Shown: piece after piece, positions 12,648-25,894 of the stretch | Layout: each line of letters begins with the position of its first letter | Position numbering within the stretch: the stretch's first letter is position 1 | Assembly: GCA_026225945.1 (NCBI GenBank) | Contig: JAMJFZ010001089.1 | Coordinates: 3,168,501-3,232,500, forward strand | Length of the DNA stretch: 64,000 nt | Reading direction: 5' to 3' | Source of the DNA: Cricetomys ansorgei | Taxonomy: Eukaryota > Chordata > Mammalia > Rodentia > Nesomyidae | Made by a program: the position numbers and the translations under genes | The notes under the pieces: generated by a model | What the model saw: only the letters and a program-made list of their open reading frames with translations | Told to the model about the DNA's origin: nothing | Database searches by the model: none

Positions 12648-12749
12648 CTGCTTCAAGTACGTGAAGATGCTCTGGAACCGTATTCAAATGTCCCTCCTTG
12701 CTTTCTGCCTTTGGCCTCCCACAGTGGATTCCCCAGAGCCTAGTATTTG

Positions 12750-12857
12750 AGAAGTGAAACTGAACATACCACCCCCTTTTTCATGAGGGGGAGAGGAAGA
12801 ACCTTGGAGGCCCTTTCATTGGGTTCGTTTATCACTGGAAACACACAACCCCTCGCC
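12750..12857 (+). promoter_or_regulatory. Ly86: Ly86 promoter-proximal region / 5' UTR
   Basis: The sequence just upstream of the Ly86 start codon. Position 12750-12761 reads AGAAGTGAAACT, one base from a composite ETS/IRF element (GGAANNGAAA). Position 12791-12801 is purine-rich with a GAGGAA core, as PU.1 sites have. No TATA box is obvious. Ly86 is known to be expressed in B cells and myeloid cells, which fits such sites. The transcription start was not determined and function is inferred. Confidence 0.4.
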
Positions 12858-12993
12858 ATGAACGGTGTCACAGCTGCACTCCTTGTGTGGACTCTGACTT
12901 CTCCCAGCAGCGGTGGCCGTGGCAGAGGGGAAGCGTGGCCCACACACATGGCCTGCAGCAGTGGGGGCTTGGAAGTCCTCTACCAGAGTTGCG
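12858..12993 (+). CDS. Ly86: Ly86 (MD-1) exon 1, coding part
   Basis: First coding exon of lymphocyte antigen 86 (MD-1), the secreted lipid-binding partner of the TLR-like receptor RP105/CD180. It encodes the start Met, a hydrophobic signal peptide (MNGVTAALLVWTLTSP) and the mature N-terminus ending in GLEVLYQSC. I recognise the last segment as conserved MD-1 sequence. The chosen ATG has G at -3 (gccATGa). An in-frame ATG at 12783 would add 25 residues before the signal peptide but has a poor context. The exon ends after the first base of an Asp codon (phase 1), followed by donor gtaagg. The protein differs visibly from mouse Ly86, pointing to another muroid. Confidence 0.93.
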
Positions 12994-13154
12994 GTAAGGT
13001 CTCCTAAAATGTCTGCTTATGTTAATGGGGAAATGAAAGCTACAGGAGTGGCGAGCCTGAGCACTGATTTGGTCTGGGTGAGGGACAAGGTCATCAGCAG
13101 CTCGTTGCTTTTTCCAGCTGCAAGGAGTCTTTGAGGGCCATGGGGAGCTCTTAG

Positions 13155-13206
13155 GAGATATGAGGAGGGAGAGGGAGAGGAAGAAGGAGAAGGAGAGGGA
13201 GAGGAA
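13155..13206 (+). repeat. GA-rich purine tract
   Basis: Imperfect (GGAGAG)n polypurine run within 165 bp of the exon 1 donor; low-complexity sequence. Confidence 0.85.
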
Positions 13207-14911
13207 GGCATCCTGCTGAAAATAACAGAGAAGACAAAAAAAAAGAGAAATTAACAGTCTAGATATGGAACCAGGTATAAGGGCTCAGAGCCCTCCCCCG
13301 GACCCCCACAAGAACAAATGGTCAGTGATCTTCCAATAAGCATTTCTTCCCAAATCCTGCACCTGGGCTGGCTTTCCAGGACACTCATTTTGCAAACTGA
13401 ATGAGAGTCCAGTCACTTTCATCAAAAGATCCCTGTTCTTCAGCCGCCTCCTCCACAGGTCTTGTCAAGCTTTGCTGTGCCATCCATTAAAAGCACCGAG
13501 CACTTGGGAAGTAGCGTCCGATGCCAGGGTTTCCTTAGGGCCAAAGACAGCAAAGGGAGGTCCTGCGGTTTGACTGTGTCCTGAAGCATGTAATGGACAC
13601 TTGGTCCCCAGAGCGACTGTTTAGGGCGGGGATGGCACACACTGAGAAGTGTTCAGCTTTCGGGGAGCTCTGCTGTTGGCACCCCCAGCCAGAACTCAGG
13701 GAGGGGTGGGTCGTTATAAAGTCTTAGTTTGGTGCCTCCTCTCATCTCTTTCCTTCTGTGACATTATGACACAATGGGGACAAAAATGAGCCTTGGGGTC
13801 AATTTTCAATGGCAAGAGAAGAACAAGCTTATGAAACGGCAGGCGTTATGAAACCTGGATATCTACAGGGAGATGGACAACTATGGCTAGAGCTGAGGAC
13901 GGTGGGAAGGAGACACAGAGCCCCATCTTGATCCCACCCTATGCTGGGAGTCATGAAAGCAGCTCTTGAGTAAGTAGCTGACTCTGACTTCTGCCACCCG
14001 AGGACCTGGCCTGAGAGACGCAGACCGTCAGTTCAGTCTATTGGTTAATTGGATGGATTTTATTCTGCATTGAAGTGTATTTTAAAAATTAAGAATAAGA
14101 AAAAACTAACTGTCTGGATGGTGAAAGTACTAGCCTCATCATGCTTGCTGTTCTCAGGTTAAAAGGGAGCCTGGGCTGCTGGTGACCCTTTCATCTAAGA
14201 TGTGGGATGACAGCAAGATCTGAGATGGTTGGGCTAGTCAGGATTTGATTCTCCAGGTCATTCAGCCTCAGGTAACTGGCTAGCCCATGTCCAAGATGTT
14301 TCCCCTCAGACTGCAGCCAAGTCTCTTGTGACCTTTCACTAACCTGGAGAAGAGGCGAGAAGATTGGGTCTGTCAGGGAAGGAACAGGGACATAAAAGCT
14401 TCCTCGTCATCTGGGTGGTGCCTCTATCTGGAGGTGGACCTTCTCGGCAGAGTAATGAAATGTCAGAGACTAGCCCTGAGCACTTGGAATAAAGGGGCAG
14501 AGGAAGTGGAGTTTTCATCCAGGAATAGTGGGAAAAATCAGCCAGCGAAACCAAAGGATAGATGCTTTGTGGAAGGGAATTTTCAGATGCAGGTGTCAGG
14601 TACCAGGGTAACTGGAAGGCAATAAGGTTTGGATCACCAAACATAAACTGAATCTTAAGGAATGATAAAAGTAGCTGGACAACATCTCCTACTCGAAGGG
14701 TCTGCCTGTGTGTGTGTCAAGGACGGTGCTTAGTGCTTCATGAGCATGAGTCTTGCTTTACAGATGTGTGAAGGTCAGACATACTAGCTAAGTTCTGAGA
14801 GGCTATCCTGCTAATGTTGTAGAAAGTATGCTCTAGGGGCACAGAGAAGACAAACCACTGAGCAAACATTTGTGGAATTTAACACACTTATCACTGGCCT
14901 CTCCAAATCCA

Positions 14912-15110
14912 AAAGCCGGGTGTGGTAGTGTATGCTTGTAATCCCAGCACTGGGGAGGCAGAGGCATATGTATCCCTGGGGCTCACTCTGTCTCAAAAAC
15001 TAAGGTGGACAGTGCCTGAGAAACAACACCTGAGGTGAATCTCCAACCTCTGCATATATGCACACTTATGGACACAAACACACAACACACATGTGTACAT
15101 ACACACATAT

Positions 15111-15112
<2 letters not shown>
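14912..15112 (+). repeat. B4-type SINE
   Basis: A B1-like left part ('gccgggtgtggtagtgtatg', 'aatcccagcactggggaggc') is followed by an ID/B4-like right part ('actaaggtggacagtgcctg') and an ACAC-rich tail. Confidence 0.6.

Positions 15113-15171
<59 letters not shown>
15113..15171. repeat. (TA)n microsatellite
   Basis: Nearly pure TA dinucleotides following the B4 tail, interrupted once by tgta. Confidence 0.95.
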
Positions 15172-16185
15172 TCTAATGGAGGAAATCACTGTATTTTCCA
15201 GTGTGCACATCTGTTTCTTAGTTCAAGGTTCTTTCTCCATCTTCAGAGACAGCCCTGAAGCATCTTGTTTCAGTCATCACATCTCTTTCCTGTTCTATGA
15301 CAAAGCCTTCTGCCTCCTTCTCATAAGGGGCATTTGTATGAGGACAACCTCCCAACACAAGCTCTGTAACTGCAATGGCAAAGTCTCTGACCACTTACAG
15401 TAGCATTCACAGGTTCCAGAGACAAGGACGTAGATGTTTTTGGTGACGATTTTTCAGCTTACTGCAAGAGGGATAATATTTTACCTCACAGGGGTGTAAG
15501 AATTCAGTGAAGAGGGCTATTGGGAAAGTTGTCCGCATATATTACATGCTCAATAAATGTTTGCTGCTCATAACTTCACATGGTATTATATAATCAATAG
15601 AAATATATCTGACTATAGGCTTCACTGAAGGCAAATCAAACAAGGAAACAACATTTCTAAAACAAACCAGTTTGCAACAAGATTGTCAACTTTTCCTGAG
15701 GTATAACCAATGAGGAAAAAATTTCCCCTGAATAGCTAGCTTCCTGGATGACATGTCTAAACAATGCCACTGTCCCCTTGGTGTAAATGAAGGCCTAGAA
15801 TCAGGACATACTGTGTGGTAGAAACTTCCCTGCATGCAGCACTCAGAGTGCTGGCTTATTTTGAAAGTTCAGGTATTATAGGAATAAATGAGCCATTCAT
15901 TTCCCCCAGGAAATCCTCCATAACTATTGTCATTATGGCTGTGGTGGGGTTTGTTAGTAGATTTTTCACTAGGGTTGGATTGCAGGGTTCTAGGGGGTGT
16001 TTCCTGACAAAACTTGAGAATACACTCCATTTCACATGCTTCTCACATACTTTGCCATCAAAGAGGCAGAGAGGATAGAATCCGTGTCGTGTGCCTAAAT
16101 ACCTTCACGTTCCCTTTTGTTTTATCTGATATTCACAGGCAGCCTTGCCATGAAAGGGATCCTTGGGAATAGTCTGCAGCAGGGG

Positions 16186-16330
16186 ACTGCCAACTGTAGC
16201 CTGCAGGCTGAATCTCACACATGGCCTGTGAGCTCAGAATTGCTTCTTCATTTTTAAAGGACTAAAGAATTCAAAATAAGAATAATACCTATGTTACTAC
16301 GAACAATGCCTGATATGATCAACTTTAAAA
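16186..16330 (+). repeat. hAT-type DNA transposon relic, left part
   Basis: 'ctgccaactgtagcctgcag' then 'tggcctgtgagctcagaatt' resembles the start of an ancient mammalian hAT (MER-type) element. Its continuation is found at about 17095, after an inserted LTR-like block. Confidence 0.45.
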
Positions 16331-17090
16331 AGACAAGTTTATTTTGGCACATTGAGCTGAGGTTTCAGTCTGTGGTTGTTTCTACCCATTACTTTGGGCC
16401 TGTGGCAAGACAGCTTTCCATGCCAGGGGTGAAGAAAACAGTATACCACATAAGAGGGAAGTGAAATGGTGAAAGAAGAGACCAGGTCTCTCAGTTCTCT
16501 CTAAGGGTATGCCCCACAGTGGCCTGTGGGCTTCTATTGACACTATTCCTGGGGAGAGTGGAACAAACTCACCACAGATAGGGAACCGATGACAGACTAA
16601 AGTAACAATGTCACCAAGGTCCAGCTTGGTGAAGCAATGACTGTATTGGGGTTACTTATCTTATAGGAGTGTGGACTCCTATAAGGAGTGAATGACTCAG
16701 AGGTAGTTGCATCACCAAAAACCCACTGCAACACAAATGAGACTCACAAAAGCTAGAACCCTGGATTTTGCACCATTTGTAGGCAACTTGGCAGTTGCCT
16801 TGGCAGGTCAGAGGCTCGTCTTCTTGGGAATCCTTACTGCTTTTAGAACCTTGAGGGACAGGAGGGTCTTCTACATCTGTTAAGTTTCAGGAACTTTCTG
16901 AGATTTTTGAGTTGTCTTCTTCCTGAGTCTTAGGGGGCCTCCCTTTAGATCTTTCTGAGTCTTGATGAGATTCCTTCCATAAAAGAGCCAATTGTAGAAA
17001 ACTGCTATGCAAATTCCTACTAGGCCCCACCTCTTAGATGTTTTACCACCTACCAATAACTCCACATTAGCAAACAAATCTTTGACACAT
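16331..17090 (-). repeat. LTR-like block(s) inserted in a hAT relic
   Basis: 'agacaagtttattttggcac' and 'actttgggcctgtggcaaga' match antisense MaLR-type LTR sequence. From about 16590, blocks such as 'aatgtcaccaaggtccagct' resemble another rodent LTR family. Borders and names are approximate. Confidence 0.4.
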
Positions 17091-17094
17091 GGGC

Positions 17095-17300
17095 CGTTGA
17101 AAGATATTTAAGATCCAAACTAAAGCACTGTGGTACATGAAGACTGCATGAAATTCAAATGTGTGTATCCATAAGTAAGGTTTCATTGGCACACAGCTGC
17201 GTTCATTCTCTTATGTATTTTTGATGGCTACTCATGTGCCATAGCAGCAACGCTGAGTAGTGTGACCTTGACCATATGCCACACCCAGCCACAGATATCA
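17095..17300 (+). repeat. hAT-type DNA transposon relic, right part
   Basis: 'aaggtttcattggcacacag', 'cgttcattctcttatgtatt' and 'gatggctactcatgtgcc' are the internal part of the same ancient hAT family as 16186-16330, in the same orientation. Confidence 0.45.
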
Positions 17301-18859
17301 ATCATCTATATAGACATCTTTATAGTCAAATGTAGGAGAGGATCTCTCAAGATTGTCACTGGATCAGGACCTCAAGTTCTGGGTCTTCTGGGTGATTCTA
17401 GCAGAAGAGTGGCTAAATGAACAAATGAGCCTTAAAACTACCATGTTGGTAAGAAATGTGTAGGCTTCCTCTCAGAGAATCTTTGTTATAATAATCTCCT
17501 TACTACATATTTATAGTCCCAGCTTTTGTTAGTTTCCAGAGGGGTCTAGGGTTCTAGGTCTTTCGAGTCTCCAGAGAGATCTCAGGTTCCAGCTCTTGTG
17601 AGCCTCACTCATGTTGGGGGGATTCTTCTGATGCAGCTGCCTTAGGTATGCTAGTTTTTAAATGAATAGTCACTTAGAATGCCTCATATCATCAAACCCT
17701 AGATGGAAGGGAATGGGAATCTTCATGTCTAGATGTAGAAAGTGCGGCACATACATAGTAGGTAAGCAAGATAATATGCCTGGGCTTAATACGAACCTAC
17801 GTGTTTCAACTCCCAGTCTCCTGGCATTCTACTAGGTAAATATCTAGGAGGAAGAAGAGGAGGTAGGAATTATCTTCTGAGTAAAGAACAGTTTTCCCTC
17901 CCCGAGTCCCTCCTCCCCATCCTCTCCATCTCTTTACATATTCAGAGTTGGCTCAACTTGTCTCTTCTTGAGCAGCCATCAGAGACCTCCAGTAGCTATA
18001 AAGGCAGACCTCCCCACGCTAACATTTGCAATGATGTGTCTCAAGTTGCAAGATCGAGTGTAGAAATGACATCCCCCAAATATAAAAAAAAAAGCCAATG
18101 GGAAATTATTTTCCCAGTAAGAATGGTTCATTGTCAGTCAGGGCCTTCCTGTGCAGTTGCCGTGCTCACTACATAAGGAAGGCTGGCTCCCACACGCAAC
18201 AACAGGCTCCCCTGTGGAGTAGTTAGTGAAGAAAAGAAGGGCAGTGTGCTGTGGGTGATCCCAGGGACTCAGCCACCTCTTGAGAGTTCCCAGGGTCAGG
18301 TTAGGCTGCATCTGATCCTAGAGCTTCAGAGTGTAGTTGATGTCTACTCTCCTGTCCTCTAAGGCAAACAGCCTCATTCACATCTGTTTAAGTAGGATTT
18401 ATAAGCTGTTGAAGTTTGCTTCGGGGTGGGCAAATTACCTGACCTCCAAAATGTCCCTTAATTATGAAAGTCTAAATCTGATCACGCGCGCACACCTGCA
18501 TAATCCATCAAGGTAGTCAAACAGGACAATTAATCAGGCTTTAAGAATGCAAAACAATGCTGGCAAAAATCTCCTGTAGAATAGAGGACAAACTACAAAT
18601 GACCTACCCTCATAGCTCAATGAACACGGGATATGGATAAAGTATTCATCAAAATGTTTTAAGGTGCCCTGGGAGGAAAGGGACGGGAACTGACTGCTTT
18701 CCCAAGAACCCAAGAATTCTGAAGTAAATGGAGCATAAAACCAGTAACCAAAGAAACAACATAATAGCACCAAAAAGAATCACAGGCCACATAGTGGTTT
18801 AGCAATGCTTTCTAGTCCTTTAGAGAGGGGGATGGGGGAGAGGGGAGGGAGAGAGAAAG

Positions 18860-18865
<6 letters not shown>

Positions 18866-18942
<77 letters not shown>
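18866..18942 (+). repeat. (TG)n(AG)n compound microsatellite
   Basis: A pure TG run followed directly by a pure GA run, preceded by a GGGA-rich tract from 18825. Confidence 0.95.
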
Positions 18943-18945
<3 letters not shown>

Positions 18946-20404
18946 AGGGTGATAAGTTTGGGCATGCAGGATGCAGGCTGAACAGCAGACTACCTAGAAC
19001 AGAGCTGGCTTTTTGGTCAAATTTTAAAACAAGTAGTTGACTTAGAAAATAGAAGAGGTTTAGTAATGAGATGCAGATTTTTTAAGCTAGTCTGAACAGA
19101 TGTGAAAGGGAAGCATTCCCTATAGAGAGGTTCCTGGGATTCCACCACCTCTAACGGTTTCATTTAATGAAAACCACTTAAAAGCCAAACCTGCAGGGTG
19201 GTGTGAATTCTCCTGAGCACATTAAAGAGGAGATACTGAGTATGCAGAGGGAAGAAAGCCAAGAGTCTGCGGTTCTAGAGAGCCCTCTTTAGCAGGCAGG
19301 AAGTAAGTGTGTTCTGAAAGGCTGTCCACTGCCCTTTGCAGCCATATGAAATCTTCATGGGCACCTGGCTCTGTTAATGTTTTGGGAGGAGGATCTTGGG
19401 AGAGGTTGAGATAGGGAAGGCTGTCCTCCAGCTCAGCAGCTGGTTTTCAAAGTCAACACCTCCCCAACACCACAGGCAGCACAGGGTCCTGAGCATGGTC
19501 TCCATCCAGGAATGTGCACAGGGCATGGGGCACCAGAGTCTGAAGTAGTCTTCCATGAAAAACCCTTTGAAAGCTCCATCAGCACGGTGATGAAGGAACA
19601 CACAACTGTCAGAGACTGTCTAGACTCTAACGGCAGCATCAGGAAACACACAGCAACAGGGCAGGGCTCTGTATGGGAACAGACGGGTGGCCCGCTCAGT
19701 AACATCATGCACTCTAGGTTGGTAATGTGCCTTTCCTAGGTACCTCCTAAGGTCAGGTTCCAGATCTCTGTGCTGGGGAACTGGAAATACCAAGCAGGTG
19801 CCAGAAGTGTGCTGCAGTCAACCAGGAAGTACATGTCTGCACGTTGGTATGAGGCTAATCAGTGAGCTATGCAGAAAACAATGTGCAGATCTATATGTGG
19901 CAGGAGTTCCTTTGCCTCTTAACCATGAGGATAGAGTGCCCAGAACACCTTTGTATGATAGCTCTCGGTGCTGCCCCTTTTCCCAACAGCTGCGGTTTTT
20001 CTTATCCAAAAGGCCTCTCTGCATGTTAGTGACAGTTTAGACCTCCTTTTACTGTGTTTTAAAATGTCCCTTTAAACATGTGAGCACTCCTTATACAACT
20101 GCTATGCCGCTTTATTCTTTTGACAAGTTTTTGCAGATGTGCACACTGTCCACAAATTTATCAATAGAATTTCCTTAAGTGGTTGGTAGTATACAACTGA
20201 TTTTTCCCTTTTGCTTTAAAACATTGAATAGCAGAGAAAGTCTGTATTAATTATCACAAGAAAATTTCACTACTGTTTTTCTCAAACTTGCTTCAAAACA
20301 TGGACTCTATCGGCCTACTTTTTTTTTCAACTTTGTAATGGCACTTACTCTTTTTCTTTTCTTCTTTTTGTTTTTCTAATTTAATATGAACTCTCACTAA
20401 TGCT

Positions 20405-20480
20405 GCCCAGGGTAAGCTGGATCCCTTGATCCTCCTGCCTCAGCTTCCTGAGTTAACTGGTATTGTAGTTACTCAGGCAG
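20405..20480 (-). repeat. Old B1 fragment, antisense
   Basis: 'gatcctcctgcctcagcttc' and flanks are B1-like on the minus strand. Confidence 0.5.
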
Positions 20481-21019
20481 TGGCACCAACATGATTATTC
20501 TTATCTGTAAGCCTTATCCTTTTCTGCAGTTGTAGAGGTAAGTTTGAGTATTTCTCTGTGTATCTAGCATGTTCCACTTCAAGGAGAAAAGAGCGTCACT
20601 TCTAATCAGCCAAGGTTACATGTTTTTGACTTACTTACTCAGTTGATTTCAGGGCTTGGTTGTCAATCATCAGTCTGAGTTCTCTTGGCACTGATGCTTC
20701 CTGCCAAACTTGAAGACCTCTGAAGCCTTTGCTTCCCGTGAAGCCCTTTCCACTCTGCCACTTTCTCTTTTAAAAATACTCGGAGGTTTGCTGTTTTGTG
20801 ATTGTTTTGTGATTGCACCCTGCCTCCGCTTGAAAGCATATGTCTACTGTCGGCATCTCAACAAAAGAAATCAGGGGGGTCATGTGGAGGAGAAGACGGA
20901 GTTTGTCTGCATGGTTAAGGCTCATCTTTATAAAAACCGAGCTGACTCATTATCAGTATCACTCTGTCTTTCTGCTTGTATATCCTGTGATTGCTGGTCC
21001 CCGTCCTACTTTCTGTTGG

Positions 21020-21105
21020 CTTTGGGGAAGTGTGACTGGGGAAGGAACCCAGCGCGTTGTGTGTGCTGGGCAAGCTCTCCACCATGAACTATACCCTTGG
21101 CCCAT
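21020..21105 (-). repeat. B4/ID-type fragment, antisense
   Basis: 'ggaaggaacccagcgcgttg' and 'ctgggcaagctctccaccat' match the ID-like part of B4 on the minus strand. Confidence 0.55.
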
Positions 21106-22295
21106 CTTATGGATATTTACGTGGGCCCACTTGAGCTGATCCATCCTTCTATTTTTCTTTTCCAAGGCTGTCTGGCTCATTCACAACTCTTTGTCCTCAC
21201 TCCTACTCATGTACAAAGATAGAGAAAACTTCATAGTTCTCTCTGGTCTGTCCATATGGATAAAAACATTCTGAATTCCAAATAACTGAGAACGAGGGTT
21301 CTTGCACATGAAGTGCTTAGGATGTGACCCAGTTTCCTTCCCGTCTTTGTTGTCACTCAGTCATGCATGCTAAGTACTTCCTGGAGACGGAACCATGAGA
21401 CATGAGATCTCAGAGACATCAAAACAGCAGTGCTATATAATTCACCCAGCACCAGCAACTTCCTGGTAGGATGAACGCCACTGACCACAGTCAGCAAAGG
21501 AGAAGACACTGCAGACTTCTTCCTGATCGCTATTCTCTGTCTATCATGCATTGCAACCCACACTAGATGGCCTGAAGTGCAGTCATGGAGGATATTGGTC
21601 TATTCCATCATAATCTCAGTGGAGAGGGGGGAGAGGGGAAGATGCTCCTGCACTGACTAAGGGGCCTAAGCAGCTCTTGGGGATCAGCTCAGCGCTCCAG
21701 AGGCAGAGTCATTGGTTTTGGCAGTCTGTCTATGGCTGCTGCTAGTGAAAACATGGGGCGTGGGGAAATTGTCAATGATGACTAATTCTCCCCAAACTCT
21801 GGCACCCTTCAGGGAGGGTTAGCCTCATGCCAGCCCCTCTGATAGCAAGCTATGAAGTCTCTAGGGGACTGTAATAAAGCCAGGCCATGTAGAACCTTTG
21901 GTATTCGATCTAAATTCCCCCTTGTTGAGAAGAGGAACCTCTGAGCCGGAAAGGCAGCATGCTCTAACATAGTCACCAAGCCAGTCAATGGAAGAACCAA
22001 CAGGATCTGCTCTGGGCGAGCTCAGCTTCCTCTTCAAGCATAAAACCAAGAGCACTCTCCCCAGTTTCAGATTAGAACTACCACATAAACCAAGACCAGA
22101 CCCAAGGTCCCCAAAGAGCAAAATGTCCTCTTTCCAGGCAGCCCAGCTTGTGAAACAGTTTGTCCAAGTCCCTTCCTGTCCAAGACCCTACAAACCTGAA
22201 GCTTTACATTTGCAAATGACCCATAGGACTCCGTTCTAATTGAGAGGAGCAACAATTTTATAAAAGTGCTGTAACTGTGAACCTTACATGGGAAT

Positions 22296-22470
22296 GGCAT
22301 ATGTTAGTTCCCCTTTATCCATGAAGGACACATTCTAAGACCCCAAGAAGATGGCTGAAGTCATAGAGTTCTGACCTTACATATATTTGGTTTTTCTACA
22401 CACACAAACCTATGGCAAAGTTTTATTTATAACTATGCCCAGTTAAAGTGACAACTAGCAACTAATAATA
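22296..22470 (+). repeat. Ancient DNA transposon relic (Tigger-like)
   Basis: 'tagttcccctttatccatga', 'ttctaagaccccaagaagat' and 'tatggcaaagttttatttat' follow the order of an old mammalian pogo/Tigger-class element. The family name is tentative. Confidence 0.4.
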
Positions 22471-23133
22471 AAAATAATTTTGACAACACAACCTAATTTA
22501 AATTACCACTAGCACTTCTTCGAGCCATTACGAAATAGGATAACAGTCATTTGGACTCAGTGCACTCTGATTCCATGGCAACCGGTCTGCTAACTGAGGT
22601 GGCTGCTAAATGACTGATGTGTGAGTCCCAAACGCTGGGTGGACATGTTGGACACATGTGGATCTGAGAGAGATAGCACGGGGGTTCATTGTGCTGCTCA
22701 CAATAGCTCACCATTTACAGCTTAGAAATGGTTCATTTCTGGAGTTTTCCATTTTAATACTATTGGTTCGTGATGGTAACAAATTATAAAACATAAAACT
22801 GCAGATGGGATGCAGCCACTGTATTTTTCATAGAGTATGCAAAGGAAAAATGCTTGTTTGGAGTAAGGGCTGCACCTTCTGTGACAGGAACCTCCTGGGG
22901 AGCCTAACAACTTAAACGCGTACTGTGTCAGAGGAGATCTGTGAAAGTTATTACAGTGACTTGGGCCTCTTGGGCCTGTAAGTGTGACAGCAGAGCCTGC
23001 ACCTTCTGTTCTTTTCTCTGTATATGGAAAAGCTAGTGCTAGACAACCGATCTCAGCCATCAGACCTCTTCCTCCACTGGGGTCATCTGCCTTGGGTCTG
23101 AATCACTAGGTGGAAAGTGTTCTTAGAGGGAGA

Positions 23134-23290
23134 CTAGATGGGGTGGTGGTGGCACACGCCTTTAATCCCACCACTTGGGTGACAGAGGCAGGCTGATCTT
23201 TGTGAGTTGGAGGCCAGCCTGGTCTACAGAGTAAGTCCAGTGAGTTCCAGCCAGAGTTACCACAGAGAAACTCAATCTCAAAAAAATTAA
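23134..23290 (+). repeat. B1 SINE
   Basis: 'ggtggtggtggcacacgcct', 'aggccagcctggtctacaga' and an A-rich tail; carries a TTACCACAGAG version of the local variant. Confidence 0.9.
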
Positions 23291-24689
23291 TTGATTAATT
23301 AATTTTTTAAAAGAAGAGGGAGACTAAGTTCCAGTCAGACCCACACTGGACTGTTTGGAGTCCAAGCATAGTAGAGTGGGCAGGAAGATCATTTTCCAGT
23401 GGCAACGATGGCTTTCCCATCTCACATGTGTATTAAATTTTGAATAAACTGAAGGACATTCATGAACCAATAAGTGTCGATGTTTTCAGAACATACCTGA
23501 GGCGAAAACTGTCAATCACTCTCGGTTTATTTGATCCAGTAGTTAACATAGCACAGCTGGCAGACAAGGAGCAAAGGTCCTTCTAATACTGTGCCTGAGA
23601 TTTCAGAACAAGTCAGCAGAGGGAGCAGGAAGCCCCTATGTGTGTTATCTGATGGCAAGCTTCCAGGAGACTTCCTTCCTGGGGTAGTAAGCCTCCAGAA
23701 AAATAGCCAGGAGCCATAGTCAGAGGAGGTGGAGGGAAGGTCAGAAACATGAATGTCTCCGACTTGATAACATTATGAATGAAACCATGAATTCTGATCT
23801 TTTCCCCATCTAGAGATAATGTGATATGATACCTTTTCCAGTGAAGGGAGGTAGCAGTGAGCTTCGGGTGCCAGTCAGCCCACAGTTACAGGGGAAACAA
23901 TATTCTACACTACACTCTGTTGCTAAGCCAGGGCGTTGATAGGTTAGGATATTATGTCCCTTTTCAGCTTCTGATGATGACGTTATAAAGCTGTGGCCCC
24001 ATCATAAAAAAGGGGTGTATCTGCAACTAATGGAGAGGGGTAATTGTGGTTTACAATGTGAAATCTCTGGCACTCACCTCATCCCCAGTGGGGGTGTTCA
24101 GCTGATGTTCAGCTCTGTCTAATAGTTACGTGGGCCAGTGAGGTCTGTGATGTCTGATTTCCTAATTTTTCAAAAGAAACCAAGACCTAACCCACAGATG
24201 CAGTGTCCTAATTTACATACATGGAAACTACCTGGTTTTGAGCATGACTAGAACCAACATAACACGTCTGAAAGCCACAAATAACACCGGGTGTCACCAT
24301 TCGCAGCTTCGGCCAGAGAGCGAAGGGTTTAGTGGGGTCATGACCTTCTACACCACTCCCTCCCTGCTGCCTTCCCGACTCTGAAGTCTGCACAGCATAA
24401 CACCTTGAGGTCAGCTTAACCACCACACCATCCTTTGTGCCAAGCAGACCCCCCACAAGAACCATCAAGGGGTTCAAACACAAAATAGTTACACATCTCC
24501 TTGTTCAGTTAGCAATAATCTCACCAGCCCAACAGCCAAGTCTTCGAGTGTGTCTAGTTCACGCTAGATCCACCCCACCTGCATACATGGAATTACCAGT
24601 TAAATTTAGTACCAATTTGACCCCAGTCTATTAAAATGCTTCTTGGTACTTACAAATGTCATTAAAACATATCTTTATTTCTTTTTTTT

Positions 24690-25045
24690 TTTACTTTCAT
24701 TTTTTAAATTAATTTATCCCTTGACAATTTTATGCATGTATATAATACATTCTGGTCACACTCAGCCAACCTCTCTTACCCTTCCAATCCTCACCAACTC
24801 TCTCTCCTCCCACTAAGACCCCATTCCATTTGCACACATCTGGTTTGTTTTTGTTTTTTGCTTCTTTTCTCCCTAACCTACCAGGTTTAACAAGAGCCAC
24901 TCTGGTAGGCACAGCTGAGAAACTATGCACTGGGGCGTGAGTAACCCACCAGTAGCTATCATTACTGAAGATGATGACTTCCTCTTCCAGCAGTCTACAA
25001 CTGCTAATCACTCCCCTGGGTAGAGCTGTGCCCGCTGAGCTCATC
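24690..25045. repeat. Rodent L1 3'-UTR-like sequence
   Basis: 'ttttatgcatgtatataata', 'tctctcctcccactaagacc' and 'ggggcgtgagtaacccacca' are rodent L1 3'-UTR-like blocks. Confidence 0.5.
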
Positions 25046-25894
25046 CCCCAACTATGACTGAATATTTGCAGGCTCGGTATTATACAGACCTTATGTAGGC
25101 AACTCCAACTGGGAATTCATGAACGTCAGGACCTTGACATCCCCACAAGACAGCCTTTCCACTTAGCAAAACAAAAGTAGTAGTTTTACCCCTGATATCT
25201 ATAACACATACATACACATCCCCCAGCCATGGGCCTTTGAGGAGGTCCCCAGTACCAGGCAGGAATTCTCTCGTATGGAGAGGGCCTCTGAGTCAACCAG
25301 AAGTCAGCTGGTTTGTTCCATAACCGTGCCACTATTGCATCAGTAAGAATATCTGGCCTGGAAAGTTGAAAGAGCTATAGTTCTTTAAAAGTATAGAAAG
25401 TAAGAAAGTAACCATAAGTTATGCTAGAGACGAAACCACATCTGACTTATTTTAGTACAAAAATACAAACCGAGCACAGCCTGTACTCAGTATGAACTAG
25501 AAGGGTTGGCCTGAATATGGCCGGAAACCGGTGCTCAAACAAGGCACTGAGTACAAACTTGTTTGAAAAATGGTTCCTAGGAAACTGCAGGATGAGAACG
25601 TAGTGATATATGAAAGACAATAGGGCTGATCCAAGTGATCACTGTGAGAAACAGACCTCAATCCTATTGAAGACCTCAAGAAGACCCTGTGAATGATACC
25701 TCAGAATGTCACATCCAAAACAGAAAAGCTGAGGCATTGAACCGTCAACTCCAAGAGTTTCACCCAGAGGGCTAGCTCTCAGCACGTCTACCTTAATTGT
25801 ATGAATGAGACGGGCTTCCTTCCACAACAAGGTATGTATGAGCAGAAAGTAAGAGTTTGCAGGAAGAGCTCTTTGGTGGCATTAAACGCTGTGT

